A DNA stretch of 64,000 nt. It comes from Branchiostoma lanceolatum (taxonomy: Eukaryota; Chordata; Leptocardii; Amphioxiformes; Branchiostomatidae). The stretch is from the NCBI RefSeq assembly GCF_035083965.1, contig NC_089727.1:11165501-11229500 (forward strand), written 5' to 3'. The notes beneath the pieces were generated by a model. That model worked only from the letters and a program-made list of their open reading frames with translations, did no database searches and was not told the origin of the DNA. Below, piece after piece: positions 47,701 to 60,813 of the stretch. Made by a program: the position numbers and the translations under genes. Within the stretch, counting starts at the first letter, position 1. Each line of letters opens with the position of its first letter.

Positions 47701-50700
47701 TCTGTCTAACCTTGATCTCTGCGGGAAGAGAACATGGAGATATGTTTATTCACTCGGGCATTTCTCAAAATCACTGTTTGTGTAATCTGTCGTCCATGTC
47801 TAATCATGTTTACGTCATGATGGTCATGGATCATCGGAGATACTGCATTGTGTCTCTGATAGCGTGAAATAACAAATAGGTGCGTAATGTGCTTTCGATT
47901 CTGTTCCAGTTTTACAACGATGACTGACAGCTTGGCCCTTGTCTGTCCACCAGAAATAATGACTTTTTCCTCAGTGGGGTCAGGGTTAGTACAGAATCAG
48001 GACATGGTATCCAAAAAAAATGCCTGACTGACAATCTTAACTTCTCGTTGCCAAGGTAAGGTAATCAAGCTGTATGGCATTTGTACAGTAGAGTTCTGTT
48101 TTCAATGAATATTAGCATATTTGGGAGCTAGTAGCCAAAAGACCGCTGACGACATCCGCGACAAGTCACGGTGTTTAATACCCAGCCTGTCGAGCCCTGA
48201 TGATGAACGACCTGTAGCTGATAAGCGGGTGCATGATCGACTGTGGGTCTCCTGCGGTGTGAAGGTTCTCTCCCACACATGACCGTGAACTTAGTAAGGA
48301 TAACAACGCTTTAGCTGGAACCATCGTAGGCGGTCCTGGTCTCAATATCTTGGAAGTGCGTGTGACACCGATGACACCAAGATACAACTACGCATTACAA
48401 TTACATTCAACCATTATTCAATAAATATAGACGTTTGCACAAAATAAGCACCGTTTCGATAGCATACTCCCTCCTGCCAGGAAATCAAATCAAAAAAGTT
48501 CCTCCATGATGTCACAGCAAACACGCCAGATTATATAGGAATATGACATGGCCACTTGTACTAAAGATGTTGTATACATCATATAGTGACAGAATGTTTG
48601 TCTAAGCACAAAAATGTTCCAACTACTCCGTCTATGAAAGGGCTGCTAGAGCTCGAGAAGGGGATCAACCGAGGAGAGGGGGGAAGAGTATGCCTTCGAG
48701 GAGAGAGCAGAAGAATTAAAACACAGCTAAAAATGGTTTATTTATTTATTGGTTCAGCATGTAAATGCCAGGGTTGCCCAACTAGCCGTAGGCTATTAAA
48801 GGGCGAACCCATGTGTGACCATGGGACTGTAGGTTTTGGACTGAAAACGTTATTGGACATGTTCGAGGGACCAGAGGGAGGCGGTAACCAGAGTCGTTAC
48901 TTTTCTAAAGCTATGAGAAGATTTTCCTACATGGACACGAGAGAACAGTATCTCAGATAAGAAAGTTAGAAAATCCAGATGACGGTCAAGCGAAACCACG
49001 AGAAGGTCTCCACCAGCGTCGAACTACGAGATGAAAATAGCAAATGGCAAAGGACAGGACTCAGTCAAAACAAACATTTGAGATGGCAGATAAAGAAACC
49101 AGTAGCGTCTTCCTTAATTACCGTGTCCCAAATGACTGTAAAGCACCGGCAGGAAAGGTCAGCTATGGGAGGTGAGTTCAGGTCAGCGCGCCTGAGGCCT
49201 GACTGTAAACATGCCGTTGATGCTGTTGTTGAACGCTCTGTCCTGGTGGACCGGCTGGGCCTGTGCGGTCAATTTTCCTCAATGCTTGCCGTTGCCTTGT
49301 AAGATGTAACCACACGTGCCATTCCATGACACGGTCTCTCTTGCGTTCGAGAGAGTCCACGAAGTGTACTTTAGGCCCCCTTTGAAGGAAGTCTTGGATG
49401 CATGAATTCATTTTAGACCTCATGAAGGAAGGAAGGAAGGAAGGAAGGAAGGAAGGAAGGAAGGAAGGAAGGAAGGAAGGAAGGAAGGAAGGAAGGAAGG
49501 AAGGAAGGAAGGAAGGAAGGAAGGAAGGAAGGAAGGAAGGAAGGAGGGAAGGAGGGAAGGAGGGAAGGAGGGAAGGAGGGAAGGAGGGAAGGAGGGAAGG
49601 AGGGAAGGAGGGAAGGAGGGAAGGAGGGAAGGAGGGAAGGAGGGAAGGAGGGAAGGAGGGAAGGAGGGAAGGAGGGAAGGAGGGAAGGAGGGAAGGAGGG
49701 AAGGAGGGAAGGAGGGAAGGAGGGAAGGAGGGAAGGAGGGAAGGAGGGAAGGAGGGAAGGAGGGAAGGAGGGAAGGAAGGAAGGAAGGAAGGAAGGAAGG
49801 AAGGAAGGAAGGAAGGAAGGAAGGAAGGAAGGAAGGAAGGAAGGAAGGAAGGAAGGAAGGAAGGAAGGAAGGAAGGAAGGAAGCTATCATTTGTTCATTA
49901 TATCAAGGACAGGTGGCCTGCTAACACGAAAAATCCTAAAAGTCATGCATGATCAATTCCATAATTTCATCCATCTTGCTTCAACCATCAGGCAAAAAAA
50001 CGCTGTTGAAGTAACAAAGTCTCCTTGGCGTACTCGAATGTGACCAGGGCACATGGTACAAGAACTGGGACACCTCCATTCTGTTGCTTTCTGCACCTAA
50101 GGGTTCGGTCAAGTGGTTCTCACGTCTCCTGGTCCACTAAGTTCTTCATCTCTATCTACCACTCACCCTTATCACGATACAAGAGGAGCCCAGAGGTCTA
50201 CAGGCACTTGAAGCGCGTCTTTCATCGAGGAACATTCCGTTTCAATATACACGGTTTCAGCTGGTCGGGTGCGATTTCTAGAGCGTGAAAAGGCGGCGAA
50301 ATCGATAGTTTCAGCAACCTTAGCCGCCGACTGATGCAACACATGAAGATAGCTTCCACATGTACGTTTCAAGAGATGGCATAACAGAGAGGGGAGGGGG
50401 TATGTTGGGCAGACTATTTTGAAACAAGAGCTATCTGCCACTAATTAATCATGACCATAGCATGTCCAGAACACGAGATATTAAAACCTGCAGTTCCGCT
50501 GCAGTACCATAGCAAGCCGCTAGAGGGCCAAAAATCTAACTATTTGGATGTTTCAAGAAGACCTACCCACATAGCAAGTATCAAGACACTCCATCCAAGT
50601 ATTTTTCAGTTATCGTGTCGACAGACGGAAGGGCACACACACGAACGCTGACGAAAACATAACCTTCTAGGCGAAGGTAACAAAAAGCAGAATGAAGTGC

Positions 50701-53700
50701 GTCTCTTGTTCTACTGTTCTGCATCTTTCGTCGTTTTTTTCTCTTATGTTTACACCTGCATTCTGTTGAAATGAAGTTATAGGCAATTTTTATCGTGCTG
50801 GCACAGGAGATACACTGTACAGCCGTTCTACAATAAAATCTTTAAACTTGATGTCTGGTCGTCTATGTACCTCATCCTCACAACACTCCTCCTCGCTTCG
50901 ATCCGTAAAGTTTTGTTGCTTTTTCTTAAGTACATATTGAGACTGGGTCCTTGGCGTCTTGTTTTTGCAGTGGACAAGGACTGTCTGACAGCTAAGCATG
51001 CCGCCAATGGGACGACGGCTATGTAGCCAGTAGTAGCCTTCAGAAGACTTGGACCGGACTACGGTAGGTTCGGGAGATGAGAGCCACATGTTCGCAGGGG
51101 ACAGCGCGGAGGAGTGGGGGAGATAAACTGTGCTGCCGACTTGAATGATGGCAGCAAGTCGCACAGAATCACTTCGCCCATTTCTTAGCGTTGTTTTGTA
51201 GTCTCCGCCGTGGCAGGAACCTTGACTTTACAGACCTACACTAACAGATCTGTACAGCTGTGAAATTGTCTCACGACAGCATCAACTAAGATTATCTCAG
51301 CTGTTACCTCCAGGTAAAAGAAGTTTCAAACATTAAAGAAATCAACAAAGCTAAAGATTAATCTCTTCTGCCATAGAAAAACCTATTCACTCCAAACAAG
51401 GAAAAGTAACATGTGTAGCCGTAAGTTGATCCACTACATACATAGACCCCCCAACGTACGGAAAGAAGGAGTGCATCAAGACGTAAATATTTATCTAAAG
51501 CAATGGAGATGGGAGATTGAAGGTGACGAGAGCCAGGGTCCGCCATTGCTGCGTTTTGTCAGAGGAAGCTGAAACCGGTATTTGGCATGAGATGCTACTG
51601 TACACGTTTCTTTCACAGTGGGAACGGCATTTGTCAGAAAAATCGCTTTGTCTTTATTTTCCTTGCTATCATAGTTTATACTATTGAGAAATTGGTCTAT
51701 TTGTTTATCAAAAGTTACAACAGACTTGTGGGGGAAGAAATGTGAACGTCTTTAAAAGCTATACGTCAAAGTACAAATAACAGGGTTCTCAATGTGTTTG
51801 TCATTGAGGTAGTCTGTACTGAAATGTAATTTGCCTTGCACATTTCGTTTCTTTCTATTCAATAGCCGTTGAGTCGACATCCTGTCTTTTCAGACTTGCC
51901 TTCATCAAGGCCATTGTCAACTTGTATTTGGCGGATTTGAGAACAATGGTGTCGTACCTAACACTCACACGGTTTACTGAGAAAATCCTGGTCTCCGCGG
52001 TTTGGCTTTGAAAGGAACACCCAATCACTCTTACAGTCCTCCTACATAGACTGTACATTACTTTGAAATGTGTATCACATAATATCTTGATTTAAATCGT
52101 GAGTCTTGTCAAATTTAGACAGACCGAGAACGGCTGTGCGGCGGTAAGGGATCAACTATGTGTGTGAACGACGCTTCTTAAACCAACACAGAGTCGGAGT
52201 TGTCAGTCACTCATGACTGTGAGCGCTGCTGTCCGTTAAAGTAGACGGCAGATCTGAAACGAAGTAATCTTTTTGGGTAGAAGTTGGAAAAGGCGTCATT
52301 GGACGTATATCAATGGATGGATTCACTGTTGTGAGGACCACTTGCGCTCTGTCCCCTGAGAGTGAGAGACAGACGATGTATGTCATATTTAGGAATAGTT
52401 TACCGGAGCTAAATTTTCCTGGAACCCCCCCCCCCCCGTGCCGACAGGTGTAGTTTAATAATAGCAAGTTATGTTTGTTTGAAGATGTAGCACAACGAAT
52501 AAGAACGAATTTGGAACCAGTCTGCGAGGTCCTTGATACCAACAAACACTGCAGTTTGATTCGTGATCTGAAATCATTCAAATCTACATAACAATTGTAT
52601 CTAAAAAGAATATTAATTCATGAAATTGTATTTTCAGGAGTTGAACGAATCCATTCACAAGGGAGTGAATCAAGTTCTGTTGCCCCCAAAACATGCTCGA
52701 CAGGAAATACGCCCGTTAAGGATCTGTGTACACCGATAGCGCGTACCTGTTAGCCTAATGTTTTGTCAATAAGGAGAGATGTCTGCCACGGACGCGCCAT
52801 TTCCAAGGTAAGGTAGTAGGCGGGATTGTGCGGAAGGTTAGAGCTCACGGTGCCCGTGGAGACAACACGGCCGGACACCTCCATACACAAACCTACACAG
52901 GGCCTGTGCACCTGTCTGGAGATAAGAAGGTTTAAGTAGTGATCAAACAAACCATCACCCCTGTACAGTCGAAAAACCTTCAACAAGGACTTCATCGCGA
53001 TTCAACATGTCAACTTCTTTACACACTATGAAACCTAGCCTCTTTGTCTTGTACTGTCGTCTTTAGGCCCTTTACAAAGGAAAATTAACCCCGTCTGTTT
53101 TTCAAGTTCATTGTCATTTGGAGAGAATTTCTTGTTGTTGTTTTTATGTTGTTGCGAAATTACATTGACCCCGTTGGTATCAGCTATCATACATCGCAAT
53201 CTGAAAAGGTCAAAAAGTGTCTTGTGTCAAATCTGAAAAGGTCAAAAAGTGTCTTGTGTCAAGATGGTTGTGATAACCTCCTGCATCGAGTCGAAGGTCC
53301 ACTTGTTCATGTGTCCCTGTATGTGGACCTATAAAGCGAATCGGATGGGCTGGCTATGGTATCTTGTAGAGTAAACAAGTGGGAGGTTTGAGCGTGAGCC
53401 AAACCGCGGTATGCAGGTAATGAAGGAGATGACCATGACTTGTTGCCCGTCATGCGGCTCATTCTGGGTGAAGGACAAGTCGGTATGAAGACCACGGACA
53501 ATACCAAACACGTGCAGTATGTGTTTGTGTAGGCACACCGAGGGGGGCAGAAAGCGCAGAATGTGGATTCACAGAGGCGTAGTGACATGTACAAGAGATC
53601 ATCTGTGTGTGTTCTAAGTTTGCCTATTGTTTAGCGGATGCATTGAAGGTGTTCGAATCTTGACTTGCACGCTATTGGAAAGGTTTGCCGTCCTTTATAA

Positions 53701-56700
53701 GCCGTAACTGTACAATGTACTTGTCATCTAAGGAAGCGGGAGGATTTCCCGGTACTGTAAACCTACATGTGCTGTACGCTGCTTTTTTTCTTGTGTCACG
53801 ACCAGTGGAAGCTTATTGGCAAGAGTTATAACTTTCGCTGCCAGTGTTTTGTAGTTCAATATGGAACACTGTTCCTCAGAAGTTTTCAGTTTTTGTTGTC
53901 TTAACGACTGACCTTGGGCCGGAGGGTAAAAAGCGAAAGTTAACCTCTAGTTACTTAAACCTGGATGTCTACCATAGAACCACTGTAGAAGAAGGGATAG
54001 TGCTTTCTAATATCAGAACATTTGACAGTGTGTACGTATACGTTGCGAGCAGACCAATTTTCTGCCACCCCCACGTCACCCCCCTCCCCCATTTCAAGGT
54101 TGATTTTCGACACTAAACCTAGCTTTGCACAGGGAGATTTATCCCCTGGCTGCCAGACGCTGGCAGACTACATCAGCATGCTTTTAGCGCTGGACTTGAT
54201 TTCACAGACTGTAAATTTGGACTATTTCGGGCTGCACCGTGAACCTTTTGCTATAAATCAATCGTCAGTTAACACTCAAAGACCCGCGCCACCTGGCTAG
54301 GCCTGGAAAAGCGCAGCCTACCCGGGCAGGTCTGACATGGAGTACTTTACTGCTGCTGAATCACTAAGTGCGTTTTTCTCCACCACCCCCTCCTCCTTAA
54401 ATAGCTAACAGACTGAAGAAGTTCTTGAACTCTAACAGAACACTGGGGAAATCTTTGATGCACTCAAATGCAACAAGCAGTTGAATGAATTGCTACATCA
54501 ACCCTTTTTTGGATAGCTAAAACCTCTCCCAACCCACAATACGCATCTATAATTAGAGGCTATATAGGCTACGCCCATATTGAAATACAAAGGAGAAGAA
54601 AGGGAGGTAATATTTCTGGCCAAGCCCTCCTAGTACTAGTAGCGCTGCCATGCTGCAAGTGCGTTTCCTCTCTCCTACTTCTAGTATCGCAGCTACACTC
54701 TGCCTTCGTCATATCTGGGGTTTAACCCCTATTACGATCGTTTGTTTAAAAACTATTACAGATGCAAAAACAATAGAGTGAGACATCCGTGCAGGGATAT
54801 CGTCAGTACCAGGCTAACCGAAAGTTCAGCCAACCAGCTAGATACAAATGGTCGATCCCCAGACAAGAGGTGGTAAGTCGAGCTCTTGGTGTCTGTGACG
54901 TACAGATCAACTTGGGAGGAGCTATGGCTCAGGAGGTCCCAGTGCTAGAGTCATACCAACTCAACGTGCAACTCCGCGTGAACACATCTGTTGGGTCGCC
55001 CTAACGTGCCCAGAGCTTTCACAAAAAAGTCTCAGACAGGGGCAGTCAGGAACATTCCTCTACAAATTCACTTCAGTTCCTCCCACCATCTGCTCAGAGT
55101 TGGCACTGTTGGCCCATTTGGCACCAGCTTGGTTAGATCCATCTCCATATAGTACTGTATCCATTATATGGGGCACCTTACGTAGTCTATGTGACATTCG
55201 AAATATGATGGTTACTGCACAAATAAAAATTGGCGCTAGCTGTTATGACAGCAATGTTTAACTTGTTTGACAGAAGGCAGGATATTGAGGTCAAGGTCGT
55301 CATGGTAAGTACACCTGACAGTCATCAGTTCTTCATCATCTCCCAGCCTGCCGTTTACATCAACACACATTTATCCAGGGTTAAATCGCACTGAGAAATT
55401 GATAACTTCTCTTCTAGTTATCTGATTGTAACCTCCAACATTCGTTGATCCGTCTTTAGGATGGATTACAGGGATCACACCCTAGCGATCGCGTTGCCTA
55501 CACCATACATTGTTTCTTCCTTAACAATTAGAGTGAATTATTGCTTAATCCTCCTCAGATTTCAGGTAGGCACGCGTGCCAAAACGTGTTGATGCCCCCT
55601 CTCCCCTTTCTCACTCTTGATACATCATCTCTCCCCGCCCTACCCCGCACTTGTAGAACTCTCCCACGCCAAGAAACAAAATTCCTTCAAGGTGGATGTG
55701 CTTTCTCTCCAAACACTGTAAATTACGCGGAAATGTGTGAACAAAGCTATGACGACGTTTCTCTGTGTCGGTTCAATGCACGATGCTAGACAAACTTGGC
55801 TGGGAAGCGCGGTCGTGCGAGGGTATGACATACCCTAGTGGCAGTGCACTGACCCACACGGCACGGGGCCTGTCTCCCTCCTACTCCTTTACTTTCTCGA
55901 CAAAGCGTCGTGCCACATTTCTGACACATGTTCCCCGTCAGTCCGCCGTGTAGTCTGTCAATACAACACCGCATGTAAACACTTTAAGATTCCCAGAAAA
56001 CTAATCTTACCTCGCGTATCAAAGCGTGATTATTCGGATGTCAGAATAACTAATCAATCTTTCATAGCGTTTTGACACCCGTGAGGAAAGAGAAATGTCG
56101 AACCAGCAAAGTTCAACTCTACCCAAAAACGTCCCATTTGATTCAGCAAAATATCATTTGTATTCTTGGTCGGTTAGCTAAGGACGTTGTCCTTACTTTC
56201 ATTGTTGACATAAATATGTCGCGAAACAGAGATAAGAGATTTCAACCAAGTGCACGACAACACATTAATTTTCGCCATGTTGACCATTTTAAAAAAAATC
56301 TGAAATACTGATTGCTTCAATCTTCATAACGCAAAACACCTCCCTCATCATAGATTGCATTGTGATGAAACAAATAAGACATATTGAACATACTGAAGTT
56401 GAGAATGTTCTTTAGTCACACGCACGGTTACTTCAGTGTCACTGGTCACCCTGGTCGTGTCGTCAGTACACGACAGGCGTGCGTAGCGTGTATAACAACA
56501 GCGTAGTAAATGTTAACGCGCGTCGCTGCTGTTTACCCTGGGCAGTGGTTTGGCCCTAGCCTTGTATTTTGGCATCACACAACCCTCCCATTACAACACC
56601 ATTTACCGCCAAGTTTCAACAGAACAAGTGATAACCTTTTTCTCCAAAATACTTGGAGACAGGCTACCGTGGCGTCCAACGTTTGAAAAGGTTGTCGTCG

Positions 56701-57976
56701 GTTTGCACCAGTCAGGCGTAACGTGAAGTCTGACACAGTTTGGGAAACAATACTTTTAAGTCTTAGAAATAACCGTCCAATGCCGTGGCTAACCTTGAGG
56801 CTGCGTGGGGCTACATGGTAAGTAGGGAAGACATGTCGCGACAACGGGTCTCTCAAAAAGACGCCATCGTCGGCAGAACAGCCCTGAAGAGGCATCTGGC
56901 TCTGTTTCAAACTAAAACTCACGTCCTGACTAGCTGTCTCTCCAATTTCCACGCACAATGGCAAAGAAAAGCAGACTAATTATCCCTATTAGCGTGTCAA
57001 ACTGTCAATATACGAAAACATCCTGCCATTAAGTAAGGAGATATACGCGCCGGGGATAGTCTGGCAGCAGCCGCCTGGAGCCAAGTGAAGGTCGAGGTAC
57101 TGATCAAAATTACCACAAATTACATAATACCTCCCTGTGGTAGCGATTATCCAAGAGTACACACCACGTTTCCTGTCTCAGGGCTAGGGGAGGCTACCAA
57201 TGTTAAACCATCAGGGATAGGCACCAGTTAGTTCAAACATTACGGCAGTATCAGATAAACATCCTGACGTGTAGAACAAACGGTGCTTCCTCGCTGTCAC
57301 GTGTGGGACCTCTGTGCTTTCTATCACGGAATCATAGATCAGGCTTCGGTTACAGTAGCCTAGAAAAAGGGCCCCGGCACAGCGCAATCGCGGTTCGCTC
57401 CTCAAAAGGCGGACTGTTACACACGTTGTCTGCAACCGTGTTTATCTTTACCAAGGAAAACGTCGTCGACGTCCTCAGGTGATGCTTCTATTCTAGACTT
57501 GGCCCGATCCAAATTTACTGGTGTGATAGATCGTTTTACTACTGCGACTGTACTTAACTGCACATTGTTGCGAAGTAAACGCTTAGCACATGTGTGTTTC
57601 CACTATTGAGAGAGACTACGCTGGACTATTGCGTCATGTGCGGAGAAATAACCTACCTACATACCTACCCAGAAATAACACATGCACGTTATTCATACGG
57701 TTTACTTGGCTGATGCCGTTCTTGGCTTTCATCTAAGAGGCATTGCCAGTTTCCTCATTGTTAGTGAAAATTTACAAGAAGAAAAGATTGGCACTTCTAG
57801 TTATCTTAAGTAATCCAAGGAGACACAAAGCCTCTTTAAGGATTATTGGATCGTGGAAGCTAGAGCAGGTGATGGAAAAGCAAACACTCAGACAGTCCCC
57901 TTACCGTGTCGAAGTGTGAGTAGCCGAAGGGCTTTCCTAGCAGCGACATCAAGACGAACAATGAGTACACAGACAT
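41701..57976 (-). CDS. VEGF-C/D-like secreted growth factor, five exons
   Basis: Exons in transcript order: 57905-57976 (probable signal-peptide exon, MSVYSLFVLMSLLG, ATG at 57974-57976), 47505-47718, 43081-43271, 42522-42676 and 41701-42034 (TGA). Together 966 nt, 321 residues, phases consistent. Exon 2 encodes a propeptide-like segment with RLYYPQEWRKIMC, which resembles the LYPEYWK stretch of VEGF-C. Exons 3-4 encode the PDGF/VEGF cystine-knot domain: CKPRE (C106), RPSCVSVFRCGGCCND, then FENHTRCECR. Exon 5 has BR3P-type cysteine repeats (CGPYEKWDDRDCACV, CGPLKEWREDECACVCKRPCP), typical of VEGF-C/D and invertebrate PVFs. It is a ligand for VEGFR-type receptor kinases. The C-terminus is uncertain: the frame ends in the hydrophobic HGFGLFLLILYK, which may be intron if the donor after HWGTCK is used. 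Exon 1 is the least certain (10-kb intron). Confidence 0.88.
42770..43001 (+). mobile_element. tRNA-like SINE in a VEGF-like intron
   Basis: Box B AGTTCGAATCC (42814-42824) follows a weak box A. The body contains GGGCGGGACGTAAAACTG and an AGGCCCGGGGAATTTCCCCT hairpin. The tail CTTCTCTGTCACGACCAGTG is shared with 53690-53825. Confidence 0.7.
43415..43608. mobile_element. Foldback element with about 50-nt inverted repeats
   Basis: Ends TACAAGTGGTTGGGTTTAGC and GCTAGACCAAACCACTTGTA pair. The arms continue through CTTCGCAGAC, GGAGCGCC and GGTTTAT against ATAAACGCC, GGCGCTCC and GTCTGCGAAG. It lies in the 4.2-kb VEGF-like intron. Confidence 0.88.
43609..47504. other. Remainder of VEGF-like intron 2
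   Basis: Apart from the foldback at 45609 I see no exon. The segment 45750-45905 (GACGAAAGACAGTGGATGCT then GTCTGAAACGTCTGACTG) resembles the kind of sequence found at retroelement ends but I cannot place it in a family. Confidence 0.35.
45609..45712. mobile_element. Foldback with TAGCCTGG ends
   Basis: Outer arms TAGCCTGGTATCCAAACCT and AGGTTTGATTCCAGGCTA and inner ATAGCTCCCGAG and CTCGGGAGCTAT pair. It is in the same VEGF-like intron and shares its terminal octamer with 5796-5862. Confidence 0.85.
49424..49883. repeat. Compound purine microsatellite, (AAGG)n-(GGAGGGAA)n-(AAGG)n
   Basis: About 460 bp of strictly purine + strand. Two AAGG tetramer blocks flank a central block of about 29 copies of the octamer GGAGGGAA (about 49543-49774). 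It lies in VEGF-like intron 1. The long serine/proline-type and lysine/glycine-type frames here are repeat artefacts. Confidence 0.98.
50408..50625 (+). repeat. Dispersed repeat, copy B
   Basis: Aligns by eye with 19735-19940 over about 210 bp (shared CTGCAGTACCATAG, AAGCCGCTAGAGGG, AGAAGACCTACCCAC). It is in VEGF-like intron 1. Confidence 0.75.
53198..53262. repeat. Two tandem copies of a 32-bp unit
   Basis: ATCTGAAAAGGTCAAAAAGT followed by GTCTTGTGTCA occurs twice in succession with no mismatch over the shared part. Confidence 0.95.
53690..53825 (+). mobile_element. SINE 3' fragment
   Basis: Shares TGTACAATGTACTTGTC-like sequence, GGATTTCCCGGTACTGT and TGTCACGACCAGTGGAAG with the tail of the SINE at 42770-43001; the tRNA-like head is absent. 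Confidence 0.65.
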
Positions 57977-60813
57977 CGCAGAGTCTCCCAGTTGAGCCTG
58001 GTTCAGTTTGCCATAAAAACAGGCCATACACAAACTGTTGTGCCGTTCGAAGACGCGGCTGGCTCCGGGCTTGTTGTTTCTTGTCCCCGTGGCGGCCAAG
58101 TCTTGGCTGGCGGCCGAGGAAGTCACGTCTCACAGCTTGTGAAAGACCCAGGCAAAAGTCTAACGTTTCTGTCCGCCGGTGCCGGTGCAAAACGGGCAAC
58201 TTATAGCGCGTCTGAGAAAACACCGCGACCGTATCTCAAGCAAAACCGGGAATCAATCCTGGGACAAGTCCACCGCTGATAGAAACTCGCGCTGCTGGCG
58301 ATTCTGTCAGTGCGACGACAGGAGATAGAACCCAGAAAACCCGCCAACACCGCGTCAGACGTTTCAACATTCTCCACTGCGTGAGCCTTGTGCAGACGAT
58401 AATATGGAATACGCTGGGATTACGGGGTCAGAGTTCAGAAGCCCGTGAACTCCTCCACTCCTGCCAAGTGAGCCTGATGGATGGTGATGGCGCACACTAC
58501 GTAACTCACACGGAAATCCTGGCGTGCCTCAATAAAGACGATAGTCAAGGGTCCCTGCAAGCATGTACCCCCTACAGCACCCTTCAAGTCACCGGGAATG
58601 GCAAGAACGCAGCCAAACGCTGCAGCAATAAAAGCCGGGGGAGCTCGTGTCGGTTACTTATCAATACCTTCCTTCGTCGTTGATAACACAGCTGTGTTGG
58701 CACGCTATTGAGGGAGATAAGAGGACACAAAGAGTCATATAGTGAGATGAAATTCTTCCCAAACATTAGATAAGTCGGATGTTGTAGCATACCGTTGCAG
58801 TGAGACCCTTGCTGCCAGTTTTGTACGACTGCAGGGCAAGCTGTTCTAAATCTTGTTGCGCGGAAACACTCCGGTCAGCTAAAACCATTCTTGATCACGT
58901 TTCATCGTGTGGCAAATAAACAACAAATCTATTGTCTATTTAGCTTCAACAGAGACAAGTGGTTTAAGTGGTTGTATGTCCACACAGCGAGAGACGTTCC
59001 TTAGAGAAAGTCGACCAAAGTACACTTGCAAGGTGGCCGCCAGGGGTAGTCACCTGCCGCGAAAGCAAACAAGGTGTTGGGTTTTGTTCTAATTCCAATA
59101 AAGCAAGCCGTGCATTCTTCAGCACATGGTTCGCTGACGTGATAAGGAAGAATTTGCTGAACTCTATTGTGTGATGCTATTCTTCTTTCTAATTAAGCCT
59201 AAAATTAACGACAGGTACAACATTGTTATTTTTTTTCTTCGCAAAACTTCGCAAATCAACGTCCTACTCCGTTAGACTTTCCAAGAACCATTAAAAAACG
59301 TTACCGTCAGCTTTATCTGGCTCGAAATCTCCAAACATGTACATAATCTTTTGAAAAGTAAACAAACGAATCTAAAGTTTGAACCGCACTTATGACAACA
59401 GTGAATGCGATTGCTCTTGTCGTCTCTGGGTATCTCGCTGAAGATAGTAGTCAGCATGTTATGATTGAAATCGAAATATACATCTTAAAAAGGACATCGT
59501 CTAATGTCATGGTGCTGTAGTCCATAGGCTAAATGGGGAGGGGGGTCAAGGTCTAGCTGACCAACAAGACGTTGACCTTCCAAGGGCACGACAACAGGCC
59601 TGTCAATCAAATCTACAGCTGCAGGTACATTGTGATAAATCACAGATCTGTCCTCAATGATCGGATTATCTTATTTTGTTCTTAAAACCTGGTATGCAAT
59701 AACTACTGAAAGGTCATTTTTACTGTGTATTTCTCCATTCGGCTGTTTCACTAGTTGAGAAGCCCAATTTTTCCATTGCGTGAAATACTACACAAGTATG
59801 TGTGAACGTAGATGAACATGTTTTATTCACAGAGAACGTTGTTCAACTGATGAAAGCATGAGGACAAGACCTAGTCATCCTAGACCAGACCCCTCCCTGA
59901 AAGTTCGGGATGTTGAGATGTTCCAGTCATCATGAAGTGACACAGGCTCTGAGATCTATCAGATGTCATCTGACGGCTGTCATTACCCTTAATTTTCCTT
60001 CCGTGTCTGTACTGTACAAGGTGCGTGCCTCCTATTAAAGACATCGCGTAGGAAAGATGTTACCATTTTCCTCTTACGAGTGTCCAGACTTCTTTTCTCT
60101 TTTCGTCATTTCTTGACAGCTTGCCGTTTGAAATATCAAAGAAGCTAGAAATGACAAGCTGTCAGCAAACAACAATGTCCCTGGCGAGATGTTGAATCCA
60201 TAGTACACCGAGGTATTAGTAGACTTGAGGTATCCATCGCTTAGGAGAGGAGGCGTACTGGTTCAGACGGGTCAATTGAAAATAGTATCCATGACAGCCC
60301 TGTTTAGAACAGATGATTCGATCCATTCCCGTTTTGATCCGTAACCTTCTCTGTGAAATTATCCACTTTACCGGTGGCACGGTGTAATGATTACGCCCCT
60401 GACCCTGTCCATGTGGGTCTCCCGGAGTCCAGACTAATACCTTACACAGCTTCCCGTATGGCATCTCCACTGGAAGTGCAAAATGTAGGGGAAATCTCTG
60501 CATGCGGTTATCGGAGGTGATAGGGTAGTCAGCCCAAGGCTATTAATCATACAGACTTCACTGGATACATGCATTAGAAATACAAGAAACAAAGAAATAG
60601 GACGCCAATGTAAGATACAGCGTTTTATTTATATTTGGTCGTTGCAGTTTACGGTACAGCTAGTTTGTTCAATCGTCATAAGATATGCTTGACGGCGTCC
60701 CTTCAGCGTGCAATGCGGAAAACACCTGTTTGTCCACTCATGTCAGCCCGGCAAGTTACTCCTTTACACGTGCCTCTCAGAATCGTACTGTCCAGAGACT
60801 CTGAGGAGAGTCC
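57977..60813. other. Upstream region of the VEGF-like gene
   Basis: This would hold the 5' UTR and promoter of the VEGF-like gene if the proposed exon 1 is right. A TATA-like TATAAG on - at about 58200-58206 is the only core-promoter candidate I see. No other gene was recognised. Confidence 0.35.

Larger units (their letters stand above)
50626..57904. other. Remainder of VEGF-like intron 1
   Basis: No exon with family similarity. It contains the tandem duplication at 53198, the SINE-tail fragment at 53690 and a C run near 52425-52437, and otherwise appears unique. Confidence 0.4.

Noticed and set aside
48586..48960. 124-codon + frame
   Set aside because: No recognised domain and a composition like intronic repeat; the part near 48735-48815 looks like a repeat tail.
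49398..49952. Long frames rich in Lys-Glu-Gly-Arg (+) and Leu-Pro-Ser (-)
   Set aside because: They are products of the GGAA-type microsatellite, which has no stop codon in several frames.
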